A stretch of DNA of 64,000 nt from Zobellia roscoffensis (GCF_015330165.1 NZ_JADDXT010000002.1:3623646-3687645); one strand, 5' to 3'; numbered from the stretch's first letter, positions 36,547 to 46,172 are shown. Notes: a model not told the origin generated them from the letters alone. Made by a program: numbers and translations.

Positions 36547-38005
36547 CTTTCTTTGTTTTTTTATGTATTAATAGTAGTCCTGTAATAGTAATAGCTGCAT
36601 TTACGGCTATGTTTATAAATCCGAAATCGAATTGAAATGTATTTTGAAAATAACTCCCCAAAAAATATGTGGCCATAGGTGCGGAAACGCAAACCAATGG
36701 TACCCATTTATCTTTAACGGAAACTTTGGTGAACATGCCAAAAAGGTATAAGCCCAATAGCGGCCCATAAGTATATCCTGCAACCTTAAAAATGAGCGAA
36801 ATAACATCACCCTTGCTATTGGCGAAAGACACAATGATTACAAAAATGACACATGAAAACGCGATTAAAACCAGATTCTTCAGCTTCTTTTTGGTTTCAC
36901 TTGGTTTATGTTCAATATCTAGAAAATCATAGGTGAACGAGGTTGTAAGGGCGGTTAAAGCAGAGTCCACGCTAGAGAATGAGGCAGCAATAATTCCCAG
37001 GATAAAAAATATACCTGCCAGAATGCCTAGATGGTTCAATGCCAAGTTAGGGAATAGGGTATCCGTATCTAACAGTAGTCCGTTTTTGCCTACTTGTAAG
37101 GCTATACCATTATCTTGAGCATAGATGTACATTAAAATACCAAGTCCCATAAAGAGAAATTGGGTAATGGCCAAAATGAGGCTATAGGTGAGTGTGTTTT
37201 TTTGAGCGTCCCAAACGTTTTTGCAGGTTAGGGTTTTCTGCATCATGTTTTGATCCAGACCGATCATGGCAATGGCCACTAAAATACCGGCTATAAATTG
37301 TTTGTAGAAATTGTTTCCTGAAGCGGCATCCCAATTAAAAATTTTAAAGTATTGGTGCTTTGTAACGCTTTCAACGGCTTCCGGTAAACTTAGGTTTAGA
37401 GAAGTTATGATGGTGTAAATAGTTATTACGGCGCCTAAAATGAGAAAAACCGTTTGCATGGTATCCGTCCATACAATTGTTTTAATTCCTGATTTGTTGG
37501 TGTAGAGCCAAACTAGGGCTAGAATAAGAATCACGGTTAAGAAAAAAGGAACACCAAAGTGGTCGAAAACCGCGAATTGTAAAATTTTTGCAGCCAATAA
37601 TAATCGCAATGCGGCACCAAAAGATTGCGATACAAGAAAAAATAGTGATCCCGTTTTATAGGTTTTACTGCCGAAACGGTCATTGAGATAGGAATAAATG
37701 GACACCAATCTCAATTTGTAATAAAGGGGAGTTAATACAAAAGTAATAAAGAGATACCCCACAACATTCCCCAATATAAATTGATAGAAATGAAAATTGT
37801 TGTTGCCTACCATCCCCGGAAGAGAAACAAACGTAACTCCCGATAGACCGGCACCGACCATACCGAATGCAACTAAATACCAAGGCGATTTACGATCGCC
37901 CGTAAAATAGGTTTCGTCACTTGAATTTTTTGATGAGAAATAGGAAATAGCCATCAAAGTGTGGAAATAGATGGCTATGATAATTAAGATTAGAGTAGGA
38001 CTCAA
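36539..38005 (-). CDS. Sodium:solute symporter (SSS family), probable MurNAc or amino-sugar importer
   Basis: This 488-residue protein has about 13 hydrophobic helices with the SSS features YFTGDRKSPWYLVAFGMVGAGLSGVTFVSLPGMV, IKTIVWTDTMQTVFL, GLDQNMMQKTLTCK and ILGIIAASFSSVDSALTALTTSF (Na2-type serines). TTG at 38005 is taken as start because the next ATG (residue 18) would remove most of helix 1. The gene lies between SusD and murQ on the same strand and overlaps murQ, so MurNAc or a MurNAc-containing disaccharide is the likely cargo. That is inference from context only. Confidence 0.9.
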   Translation of the reverse strand: MSPTLILIIIAIYFHTLMAISYFSSKNSSDETYFTGDRKSPWYLVAFGMVGAGLSGVTFVSLPGMVGNNNFHFYQFILGNVVGYLFITFVLTPLYYKLRLVSIYSYLNDRFGSKTYKTGSLFFLVSQSFGAALRLLLAAKILQFAVFDHFGVPFFLTVILILALVWLYTNKSGIKTIVWTDTMQTVFLILGAVITIYTIITSLNLSLPEAVESVTKHQYFKIFNWDAASGNNFYKQFIAGILVAIAMIGLDQNMMQKTLTCKNVWDAQKNTLTYSLILAITQFLFMGLGILMYIYAQDNGIALQVGKNGLLLDTDTLFPNLALNHLGILAGIFFILGIIAASFSSVDSALTALTTSFTYDFLDIEHKPSETKKKLKNLVLIAFSCVIFVIIVSFANSKGDVISLIFKVAGYTYGPLLGLYLFGMFTKVSVKDKWVPLVCVSAPMATYFLGSYFQNTFQFDFGFINIAVNAAITITGLLLIHKKTKKDE

Positions 38006-38141
38006 AAATGTAGGCTTTAAGGTTTAATGAAGTGTATTGGTAAAAACTTTATCAATGAAACTTCATTTGTATTTGGAGTATAAACGAACCAAAAATAAGG
38101 GCAGCTGTTAAACTGCCCCGTTATGTTACAAGTGTTTGGAA

Positions 38142-39446
38142 TTATAAAGCGGGGTTTGCAGGAGTATTGGTATTATTATCTCTTTCCGCATTGGGGTAAG
38201 GGTAATAGTTACGGTTTCTTTCTGCATTTGCATCCGCAGGTCCCGGTCTTTCAAACCTTCTATTGTCTTCTAAGGACAATCCTGTTAAATACAATTCCAC
38301 TCTTCTGTTTTTATAGATTTCATCTAAAATATCGTCTTGGACAATAGGTCCTGAATACTCAGGAAGATTAGCGCCTAGGCCATAAATATCCGTTGTTGCT
38401 GTTTTCGTCAATACAGAATTTAGTTCGGTAACTGCATTCGTAAGGTCATTGGTTCTTGCGTATGCTTCTGCTTTGATCAAAAGAATTTCGCCCGGTAAAT
38501 ACACAGGGATTTCATCAAGATTATCGCTCCAAAAACCAACTACTTGGTAGTTAGGAGTTTCTGCTGCCAAATCATCTGCAGTAACATAGAAAGGTATACG
38601 TGCATCATTTTCATCAGGCAATAATTCCGAAGGCAGACCGAAAGTTAAATCTTTTGCCTGCGTTACGTTCTGTGAACCGAACCAAAATGCCAACGGGTTA
38701 GGAATGGAAGCATCGTAAACCCAAGTGGATTTAGCCGAAAGGTCCACTGCATTAGCGGCAGTTAGTGCTGCATCATAGTTACCGGCCATTAGATTGAATC
38801 TTGCCAACATAGCATTGACTGAGTTTTCCAGGTCTACTGAGGTAAAGATATCTGCGGTTGCAGTAGCATCCAGTCCTGCATCTATATATCCTTTGGCTTC
38901 GGTTAAATCTGCTATGGCATTTTGTAGTACGGTAGCTCGGTCTTCGAAAGTGGCATTTTCTATAATTTCTAGAGGAATACTTTCAAAAAACTGAATTAAG
39001 GTTCCGTGAGCCATAGCTCTATAGAAAAGACCATAAGCCTTTAAAGAACCCGAAGCAGAGGCGCTCTCACTTGCATCATCAGCGGCATCGATCACCGTAG
39101 TCGCCTCTTTTCGGGTTAACATTGCATTCGTCCACATGTTGATTAAAACTTCGTTTCCTCCGTTTACATCATCACCACCAAGCAAAATTTCGTTTTCACC
39201 TAGGTTACCAGGGTTCAACAGTCTCAATTCATCAGTATTCAATCCGGATATGTGCGTGTATGTATAAATTATACCTGCACGGTCCGAACTCCACCTTTGT
39301 TGAATCCCGTTTATCAACATTATTAAATTATCTGTGTTGTTCACTACATCTGGTTCAAGAGTAGAGTTGGGGTCTAAATATTCGGTATCACAAGATGATG
39401 CAACGATCACCAAAGCAATAGCCATTAGTTTTATTATGTTTTTCAT
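38142..39446 (-). CDS. susD: SusD-like surface lipoprotein of the MurNAc PUL
   Basis: This 434-residue protein has a lipoprotein signal (AIALVIVASSCDTE). The SusD fold is seen in LKAYGLFYRAMAHGTLIQFFESIPL, the TPR-like VDLENSVNAMLARFNLMAGNYDAAL, and the C-terminal ILLIKAEAYARTNDLTNAVTELNSVL with DEIYKNRRVELYLTGLSLEDNRRF. It is shorter than the SusD of the glucan PUL, and the two share little text. It starts 10 bases after the SusC stop. It should present peptidoglycan fragments or muramyl sugars to its SusC partner, a role inferred from murQ. Confidence 0.93.
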   Translation of the reverse strand: MKNIIKLMAIALVIVASSCDTEYLDPNSTLEPDVVNNTDNLIMLINGIQQRWSSDRAGIIYTYTHISGLNTDELRLLNPGNLGENEILLGGDDVNGGNEVLINMWTNAMLTRKEATTVIDAADDASESASASGSLKAYGLFYRAMAHGTLIQFFESIPLEIIENATFEDRATVLQNAIADLTEAKGYIDAGLDATATADIFTSVDLENSVNAMLARFNLMAGNYDAALTAANAVDLSAKSTWVYDASIPNPLAFWFGSQNVTQAKDLTFGLPSELLPDENDARIPFYVTADDLAAETPNYQVVGFWSDNLDEIPVYLPGEILLIKAEAYARTNDLTNAVTELNSVLTKTATTDIYGLGANLPEYSGPIVQDDILDEIYKNRRVELYLTGLSLEDNRRFERPGPADANAERNRNYYPYPNAERDNNTNTPANPAL

Positions 39447-39456
39447 ATCAGTCTTT

Positions 39457-42400
39457 TTAGAAGTTTGCGCTTAGTGATAATGAGATGGTCATAGGAATTG
39501 GAACGTTACCGAAGTTTACGGATCGTAACAAGTTAGATTGCCCACCTGCGTTGGTCTCAGGATCGTAGCTGAAGAAATTATCAAAAGAAATCAAGTTTCT
39601 TCCTATTAAAGACAGCTTTACATTTTCTAATGTAGAATTGAAAAGTTCAGGAAATTCATATCCTAACGATACTTCACGAAGCTTTACAAAAGAACCGTCT
39701 TCCATTCTGAATTCTTCTATAGGGTAAACACCGGCAATGTATCCTCTTGGAAGTTCACCACTAAGTTCTTGTTCGGCCAATTGGCCAAGACCAACCCCTT
39801 GTCTAGTTCTTTTATCGGCATCAAAAACATCAAAACCTTGTACGGCTTCCCAAAGCATGCTGAACGAAAAGTTCTTGTAGGCAAGGTCTGTTCCTACGCC
39901 TAAAATATAATCAGGGTTAGGGTCACCGATAACTTTTCTTAAAACATCGCCAGTAGGTTGCCCGTTGGCATCGCGCATTGGTGTGTTTGTTGCTAAATCC
40001 CCTCTTTCCGGTTGTGGAACGCCAACAGGACTTCCATCCGTAGATGTACCTGTTAAAAGTAACTGCCCGTTATCATCTTTAGCATAGTAAGTACCATAGA
40101 AAACTCCTAAGGCTTCTCCTTCTTTAACTACTGGTGGGGCACCTGTTAAACTGGCAATGGTAATATCACCACCAATTGTTTGTAAGACCTTGTTCTTATT
40201 GCTACTGTAATTAAAGTTTAGATCCCAAGTAAGGTCGTCCGTTTTAATAGGAGTGATTCTAGCGTAAAGCTCAATACCGTTGTTACGCATAGTACCCACA
40301 TTTTCCGTTCTTGAAGAACCGCCAACGGAAGGCGCAAGCACTCTACCCACGATTAAGTCTTCAATGTTCTGACGGTAGTAGGTGAACAATAAAGAAGCTC
40401 TATTATCAAAGAAACTTAAATCTGTACCTACTTCAAATTCTTTGGTACGTTCAGGTTTTAGACCTTCGTTGCCCAGTCTGTTGTTCTGCTGAAGAGTTGA
40501 AGAACCTAGGAAATCATTTGAACTATAGCTTCCGTATCTTTCATAGGGGCTAATGGCGGTTAGGTTACCTGCCTCACCATACGATGCTCTTAATCTTGCG
40601 GAGGTAAAGAAACCATCACTGTTCCAGAAAGGTTCGTTAGATAGCACATATGACCCGGAAACCTTTGGGTAAAAGTTAGAGCGTTCGTCTACATCAAAGT
40701 TTGTAGCGCCATCTATTCTTCCTGCCAAGGTCAAAAATAATTTGTTGTCCCAGGACAAGGTTTCTTGAAGAAAAAATCCGTAGATATCTAGATTGGTGTC
40801 AATGGGTTGAGTATACAAGGGAATGGTAGGCTCGTTGTTGGCATCTAGACCTCGTCCTTGCGTACCTTCAAAAGAAAGCTCACTAGATTGAAAACTATAG
40901 CCTGCAGTGGTAACTGAGTTTAATTTATCAGAGATATCTATATTGTAATTAGCGTTGATATCATAGTTCCAATTAAAAATTTTGGCTTCCGCATCGCCTA
41001 AATATCCATCATCAAAATAAGCTGGGTTAACATTGGCATACGGATATATAGGAATGCCGATATGGCCTTTTTGATTGTACGTGTCTACGCCAATAATCTG
41101 GTCTATCGTCAAGTTTTTGATAGGGTTGATTTTGAGGTGTAAATTAGGGATAAAGTGATTTACATTTTGCGTTATATCAAAAGACTCTATAATCGTTAGC
41201 GGATTGACACGTGTGTTTTCTACCGCCATTAAATTACCGTTTGCATCTCTTTGAGTGATATCAAAAGTGTTATTGGTAATGTTGATGGAGTTAATGGGAC
41301 TCCAGAATACATTGCCATCAGGTTTTTCGTCAGATTGACTATTGGCATAATACAACCCAAGGTCATAAGAAATCCAATCGGCTATTTGATGTTTGAAATT
41401 CAATCGCGCTGAAAAGCGGTCAAATTGGGTGTTTTTAATAATACCCTCGTTGCTTAGGTACCCTACGGATGCCATATAGCTCATTTTTTCGTTTCCACCT
41501 TTTGCAGAAAAATACGTATCGCTACCAAACCCGGTCTGAAAAATTTCGTCCTGGTAATCGTAACGCGTAGTTTCGAATTTATTGGCAGATAGATTTCTAT
41601 AAGTAGTCAAGGCATTACCATCATTGGGGTCAAAACCGAAAATAGGCCAAAGTCTACCGGAAAGCGCACTATTAGGTACCGTTTCAAACTCTTCTCCGCG
41701 TAAGTTCAAATCTAATTTTTTACGAATTGTACTTACATTAAAAGTCGACTTTACGAAAAACTCTGGACCGTCTTCGTAATTACCCCCTTTTTTGGTGGTA
41801 ATCACCACAACACCGTTAGATGCTCGTGAACCATATATGGCAGCAGCGGCAGCACCGTTCAAAATATTGACGTTTTCGATATCGTTAGGGTTAATGTCTA
41901 CCATTCTGTTTTGACCAGGAGAAGCATCACCACTATCAACATTTAGGTTGGTAACGTTGGTGGTCAGGTTGCTGGTAATTACCCCATCAACAACATAAAG
42001 GGGCTCAGAAGATCCTTTAATAGTACTTGGTCCTCTTAAACGTATGGAAAAACCACCGGCAGGATCACCAGAATTTTGTGTAATCTGGGCACCGGGTACT
42101 TTGCCTTGTAAGGAAGACGTAATATTTACTGGGGCCGCTTTCACCAATTCTACCGATTTAACCGTAGTAATGGCATTACCCAGTTTTTTTCTGGATTGCG
42201 TAATGGAAGAACCTACAAGAATTACTTCGTCTAGGGCATTTGCATCTTCAAGAAGGGTTACATTAACCACTTGGTCAGCACCGGTTAAAGCTACTTCTGC
42301 GGTTTTATAACCAATATAGCTAATGGTTAAAATTTTGTCAGTAGCATCGCTTACTTGTATGCTGAAATTTCCGTCAAAATCTGACGTTCCTCCCGTGGTA

Positions 42401-42546
42401 GTGCCTTTTAGTAAAATACTTGCACCAGGCAGTGGAAATCCGTCATCGGCAACGACTGTTCCCGAGATTGCAGTTGATTGTGCAAACGAGCTGAGCGAGA
42501 AAAATACTAGCAAGAGCACAGAGAGCACGTAATTCGTTTTTGTCAT
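39457..42546 (-). CDS. susC: SusC-like TonB-dependent transporter of the MurNAc PUL
   Basis: From the ATG at 42546 the protein is 1029 residues with a signal peptide (YVLSVLLLVFFSLSSFAQ). A TTG 30 bases upstream is in frame but lies before the predicted transcription start. The plug extension shows ISGTVVADDGFPLPGASILLKGTTTGG. The plug has VNILNGAAAAAIYGSRASNGVVVITTKKGG, and the barrel ends in MTISLSLSANF with a terminal Phe. The recognisable SusC blocks ERYGSYSSNDFLGSS and GNEGLKPERTKEFEVGTDL are present. It imports oligosaccharides across the outer membrane with the SusD encoded next. The promoter region carries a probable operator. Confidence 0.95.
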   Translation of the reverse strand: MTKTNYVLSVLLLVFFSLSSFAQSTAISGTVVADDGFPLPGASILLKGTTTGGTSDFDGNFSIQVSDATDKILTISYIGYKTAEVALTGADQVVNVTLLEDANALDEVILVGSSITQSRKKLGNAITTVKSVELVKAAPVNITSSLQGKVPGAQITQNSGDPAGGFSIRLRGPSTIKGSSEPLYVVDGVITSNLTTNVTNLNVDSGDASPGQNRMVDINPNDIENVNILNGAAAAAIYGSRASNGVVVITTKKGGNYEDGPEFFVKSTFNVSTIRKKLDLNLRGEEFETVPNSALSGRLWPIFGFDPNDGNALTTYRNLSANKFETTRYDYQDEIFQTGFGSDTYFSAKGGNEKMSYMASVGYLSNEGIIKNTQFDRFSARLNFKHQIADWISYDLGLYYANSQSDEKPDGNVFWSPINSINITNNTFDITQRDANGNLMAVENTRVNPLTIIESFDITQNVNHFIPNLHLKINPIKNLTIDQIIGVDTYNQKGHIGIPIYPYANVNPAYFDDGYLGDAEAKIFNWNYDINANYNIDISDKLNSVTTAGYSFQSSELSFEGTQGRGLDANNEPTIPLYTQPIDTNLDIYGFFLQETLSWDNKLFLTLAGRIDGATNFDVDERSNFYPKVSGSYVLSNEPFWNSDGFFTSARLRASYGEAGNLTAISPYERYGSYSSNDFLGSSTLQQNNRLGNEGLKPERTKEFEVGTDLSFFDNRASLLFTYYRQNIEDLIVGRVLAPSVGGSSRTENVGTMRNNGIELYARITPIKTDDLTWDLNFNYSSNKNKVLQTIGGDITIASLTGAPPVVKEGEALGVFYGTYYAKDDNGQLLLTGTSTDGSPVGVPQPERGDLATNTPMRDANGQPTGDVLRKVIGDPNPDYILGVGTDLAYKNFSFSMLWEAVQGFDVFDADKRTRQGVGLGQLAEQELSGELPRGYIAGVYPIEEFRMEDGSFVKLREVSLGYEFPELFNSTLENVKLSLIGRNLISFDNFFSYDPETNAGGQSNLLRSVNFGNVPIPMTISLSLSANF

Positions 42547-42573
42547 AATAGAGTCTTTAGCTTGTTGTTTGAC

Positions 42574-42618
42574 CAAACTTAGAAGAATATTCTATTATTT
42601 GCAATTTATTATTGCAAA
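42574..42618 (-). promoter_or_regulatory. Promoter and overlapping inverted-repeat operator of the MurNAc PUL
   Basis: On the minus strand a TTG (part of ATTGCAAA) is followed after 20 bases by TAAGTTTG (42581-42574), which fits the Bacteroidota -33/-7 consensus. The expected start of transcription is about 20 bases before the SusC ATG. A perfect inverted repeat TTTGCAAT-N5-ATTGCAAA (42598-42618) covers the -33 element, as expected of a repressor site. The divergent DeoR-type gene at 42745 is the obvious candidate regulator. Confidence 0.65.
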
Positions 42619-42744
42619 AAAACAGCAAAACAGAAGTGTTTATGGCATTTTAATAAAAAGTGCGTATAAAATGCAGTATTTTGTTGCAAACTATGCGATT
42701 TAATTCTTAATTTGATATTATTGTGTAAACAAAACCATTAGCAA

Positions 42745-43500
42745 TTGAAGAAAAGTAACAGACATCAGGTCATATTAGAGGAGGTACATTTGCACAATAG
42801 GGTACTTCTGACTGACTTGGCCGGAATTTTAGATGTATCTATGGATACCGTCAGAAGAGACGTAAAAGAGCTGGATAAATTAGGTAAGCTACGAAAGGTG
42901 CACGGCGGTGCTATATCAAACGGATTTAATATATATACTGACCGGTCGGGCGAAATCTTTCAACAAGACAGCAAAGTTAATATTGCCCGCAAAGGTATAT
43001 CCTTATTAAAGGATGGTGATGTTATTCTTATTAGCGGAGGTTCTACCAATCTTGAATTGGCAAAATTGATACCAGCCAAAATGAACCTTACCTTTTTTAC
43101 ACCTAGTTTGCCCATGGCCATTGAATTGGTTAATAATATGACCGCACGCCATGAAGTTTATCTCATAGGAGGGAAGTTATCCAAAGAATCGCAACTGGTT
43201 ACAGGTGGTGGTTCTATTAACAGCCTGGCGGACATTACCGTGGATATTTGTTTTTTAGGAACCGGATACATTGACTATACAAGAGGCATAACAGAAGCAG
43301 ATTGGGAAATTGCACAAATGAAAAGTGCCATGATCAAGGCTTCAAAACGTTTGGTAGCCCTTACCATCAGTAAAAAATTAAATACAGTAAACCGTTATAA
43401 AATTTGTGATATAGGTACTTTAGATGCTTTAATAACCGAGCTTGAACCAAACGCAGAACTGTTGGCTCCCTATAGAGATAATGGGGTAGAGTTGATCTAA
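42745..43500 (+). CDS. DeoR-family transcriptional repressor
   Basis: This 251-residue protein is read from a TTG at 42745, directly before KKSNRHQVILEEV, the usual DeoR start. The N-terminal winged helix has VLLTDLAGILDVSMDTVRRDVKELDKLGKLRKVHGGA. The C-terminal DeoR sensor (isomerase-like fold) shows LLKDGDVILISGGSTNLELAKLI, HEVYLIGGKLSKESQLVTGG, ICFLGTGYIDYTRGITEADWEIAQMK and KRLVALTISKKLN. DeoR regulators bind sugar phosphates, so MurNAc-6-phosphate or GlcNAc-6-phosphate could be the inducer. It is divergent from the SusC-SusD-symporter-murQ operon with a shared 198-base gap. Confidence 0.9.
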   Translation: MKKSNRHQVILEEVHLHNRVLLTDLAGILDVSMDTVRRDVKELDKLGKLRKVHGGAISNGFNIYTDRSGEIFQQDSKVNIARKGISLLKDGDVILISGGSTNLELAKLIPAKMNLTFFTPSLPMAIELVNNMTARHEVYLIGGKLSKESQLVTGGGSINSLADITVDICFLGTGYIDYTRGITEADWEIAQMKSAMIKASKRLVALTISKKLNTVNRYKICDIGTLDALITELEPNAELLAPYRDNGVELI

Positions 43501-43596
43501 GAAATGGAAAACAACACTAAATGATAGTCAAGGTTTTTGGGTAGCGGTATTACGGAGTTTCACTTTGTAAAGTTTTAATATTGGTTATCAATTGGG

Positions 43597-44217
43597 TTAA
43601 ATGGTTCGTATTGGTGCCATCATAAACACCTCTAATTCTCTTTTTTTATCGATTAAAATAAAATTAGGGGTGTGTATGAAATCTTGAAAACCTCCATCGC
43701 CTTGGTCAACGGCGGCAAAAAAGCTTTTACGTGCCAGATTATAAATTTGTTTTTTGTTTCCCGTGGTAATATGCCATTTCGTATCTATGGCACTATGCCT
43801 TTCACTGTACTTCTTTAAAACGGATACACTATCCAGTGCTGGCGTTACGGACATGGAGAGGAGCATTACATCATCCTCGTTCAGGAATTCATCTTGCAAT
43901 TTTTTCATGTTGTTGGCCATTAACGGGCAGATGGTGGGACAACGTGTAAAGAAGAAATCGGCTACGTAGATTTTGTTTCTATAATTTTCTTGGGTAACTA
44001 TTTCATTGTTTTGGTTGATCAAGTGAAAATTGGCTATCGTGTGTTTTTTCAAACTTCCCTGAACGGAAGTATCAACTAATTTTGCATTAAAATCCGTTGC
44101 ATTATAAATAGGTAAGTTGGTACTATAAGAAAGTAGAACGTACAACAAAATACTCGCTGATAGAGTGAAAAATAGGATAGTAGGTAGCGGATATTTTAAC
44201 TTGCCAAACAGGTTCAT
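43597..44217 (-). CDS. SCO1/SenC-family copper-binding protein with frameshifted C-terminus
   Basis: From the ATG at 44217 the protein has 206 residues; a TTG at 44250 is in frame but overlaps the upstream gene. One N-terminal membrane helix (PLPTILFFTLSASILLYVLL) anchors a periplasmic thioredoxin-like domain. The copper site CPTIC (FFTRCPTICPLMANNM) and the later His (FIHTPNFILID) are intact, as in SCO proteins that deliver copper to cytochrome oxidase or act as thiol oxidoreductases. After IDKKR the frame gives an odd tail. One base in another frame gives RIRGVYDGTNTNHL, the normal SCO ending, and runs to a stop at 43550. A one-base loss in the A7 run at 43641-43647 (minus strand) explains this. 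It follows the TPR gene by 13 bases. Confidence 0.85.
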   Translation of the reverse strand: MNLFGKLKYPLPTILFFTLSASILLYVLLSYSTNLPIYNATDFNAKLVDTSVQGSLKKHTIANFHLINQNNEIVTQENYRNKIYVADFFFTRCPTICPLMANNMKKLQDEFLNEDDVMLLSMSVTPALDSVSVLKKYSERHSAIDTKWHITTGNKKQIYNLARKSFFAAVDQGDGGFQDFIHTPNFILIDKKRELEVFMMAPIRTI

Positions 44218-44230
44218 TACGGATGTGGAC

Positions 44231-45961
44231 TTATAAAACTGAAGTTTCAATTTTTATATCGGCGTGCTCCCAAGCTTTATCAAATTCAGCTTTGATAGCC
44301 TTGGCCTCTTCTGATTTGTTTTGAAATTGTAATGCTTGGTAAAGTCCCATTAAGGACCATCCGTTCTGTCTTAGGACATCTAAATCTTCTTTAAATATCG
44401 TTTTGGCTTTATCATATTGCTTTGCTTTTAAAAGCACTGCGCCTAAATTTTGTCGAGTAGGGATATGCCAAGCAGCAGGCTCGGTATAAGTAAGACCGTC
44501 TTCTAGTTCTACTGCTTTTTCCAAATGCATAATGGCTTGATCGTGATTACCTTTTGAGGCTTCCAATTCCCCCGCCACCACTTCGTAAGCTATATGGGCC
44601 GAACGGATAGACGCATTATTTGCCGTTGCAACAAGGGTTTCCAGTTCAGGGTCTTTTCTGATGGATTCCAATGCCTCTAGTTCCTCTTGGGCTTTTTTTA
44701 GGTTACCCTTTCTTATAAAAGCAATGCCCCTGGCGTAATGGCGAATAAGATTAAGATGCTTAATTTCCGAATCCGGGGCAGGGATGGTCAAAATTTGGTT
44801 CCATTTTCCAAATCGGGTATAGGCCAATAGGGGCGTAGCGGCAAAATCCTGTAGAAAAGGCAGCTCCTTTAGTTCGCCCACCGGAACCTTTTCGGCAGTT
44901 TTTTTTGCTGCATCTATAGCAATTTCACTAGCACCCAAAAGACTTGCGGAAGACCACAAAAAGTGAATGTTGTGCGGATAATACGCTAAGGGGTAAAGCC
45001 CCTGCGAAAAGCATTGAGCAATATAATCTTCATCTGCGGCAATAGCGGTTTGATTTGTTTTTACGGCATCTAAATATCTTCCCACTCTAATATAGATATG
45101 GGAAGGCATATGAACAATATGGCCTGCACCGGGCATGAGGGAAGCCAATTTGTCCGCACTTTTTACGCCCATATCCGGATGCGGTAATTCTACCATGTGT
45201 ATATAGTAATGGTGTCCGCCAGGGTTTTCGGGTTCAAGTTCCATAGCCTTTTCCAAGGCCGTTTTTGCTGCTTTGATATTCGGGCCTGGGTTTCCGTTCT
45301 TGTCCCAATAGTTCCACCGTGTCGTATTCATGGCCGACTGTGCAAAGAGAATTAGAATATTGGCATCGTTCGGATACTGGACGACCACTTTTTCCATTTC
45401 CTTAAAATAGGCAAGGTCCAGAAGGTCCGGGTCCATGTCAAGGTCTGTACTGTATCTGGCGTTCAATGCTTTTATTAAAGCTTGTTCTTTTTTATTTGCG
45501 GTTGGTGTCAGCTTATTGGCCATGACCAATGCTTCGTTAATTTTGGTTTTTCGTTGTTCGTCCGGTAAGGGGTCGTTAATATTTGGGCCAAGGGCATACG
45601 CTTGCCCCCAGTACGCCATGGCCGATTTGGAATCCAATCTGGAGGCTTCCAAAAAAGACCGGTGGGCTTCTGCATGGTTAAAGGCGTAGGACAGCTTTAT
45701 GCCCTGGTCAAAGAATTGCTGAGCGCGCTCATTTTCTGTAGCTATCGGAAAATGAAGATTTCCCAAGTTATTGAACAATGGCGAAATCTGTTTGGTGGTA
45801 TCAACTCCGTTTAACATAAATTTTGCTGGAGTGCATTTTATAAAACTAAAGGACGCTTTTTGATACTCGTTTATTTGGTCCGAGTTGGCATCCTTATATA
45901 AAAAATATATCGTTAGTAAGAATAGTACAGTAATCCAAGGTAGTGGAAGTTTTGCTTTCAT
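44231..45961 (-). CDS. TPR-repeat protein with an N-terminal membrane anchor
   Basis: This 576-residue protein has one N-terminal hydrophobic helix (WITVLFLLTIYFLY). TPR units follow: AQQFFDQGIKLSYAFNHAEAHRSFLEASRLDSKSAMAYWGQAYALG, later IKAAKTALEKAMELEPENPGGHHYY, and C-terminal QAIMHLEKAVELEDG and AKTIFKEDLDVL. The histidine-rich blocks HHYYIHMVELPHPDMG and MPGAGHIVHMPSHIYIRVG are conserved-looking and could bind metal or heme. It lies directly upstream of the SCO gene on the same strand, so a role in periplasmic copper or respiratory-protein handling is possible but unproven. Confidence 0.78.
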   Translation of the reverse strand: MKAKLPLPWITVLFLLTIYFLYKDANSDQINEYQKASFSFIKCTPAKFMLNGVDTTKQISPLFNNLGNLHFPIATENERAQQFFDQGIKLSYAFNHAEAHRSFLEASRLDSKSAMAYWGQAYALGPNINDPLPDEQRKTKINEALVMANKLTPTANKKEQALIKALNARYSTDLDMDPDLLDLAYFKEMEKVVVQYPNDANILILFAQSAMNTTRWNYWDKNGNPGPNIKAAKTALEKAMELEPENPGGHHYYIHMVELPHPDMGVKSADKLASLMPGAGHIVHMPSHIYIRVGRYLDAVKTNQTAIAADEDYIAQCFSQGLYPLAYYPHNIHFLWSSASLLGASEIAIDAAKKTAEKVPVGELKELPFLQDFAATPLLAYTRFGKWNQILTIPAPDSEIKHLNLIRHYARGIAFIRKGNLKKAQEELEALESIRKDPELETLVATANNASIRSAHIAYEVVAGELEASKGNHDQAIMHLEKAVELEDGLTYTEPAAWHIPTRQNLGAVLLKAKQYDKAKTIFKEDLDVLRQNGWSLMGLYQALQFQNKSEEAKAIKAEFDKAWEHADIKIETSVL

Positions 45962-46172
45962 AGCGCCTTTCTATTAGTTCTTAATAATAAGAGGGGGAGG
46001 CAGATGATAAGCCAATGGAGTTCAAGTTCTGTAATTGATAGAAAATAGCATAGACTTATAATCCTGTCTAAATTAGGAAGTAATAAAAGTAATCAATGCG
46101 GTTTTGTACAAAAGGGCCATTATCCTGTTCACTTTACTGGTATTTCTGTATAAATGGAGTCTATAGCAACTC

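Noticed and set aside
42547..42576. TTG start for the MurNAc-PUL SusC at 42576
   Set aside because: It would lie upstream of the predicted transcription start and adds a charged leader before a normal signal peptide.
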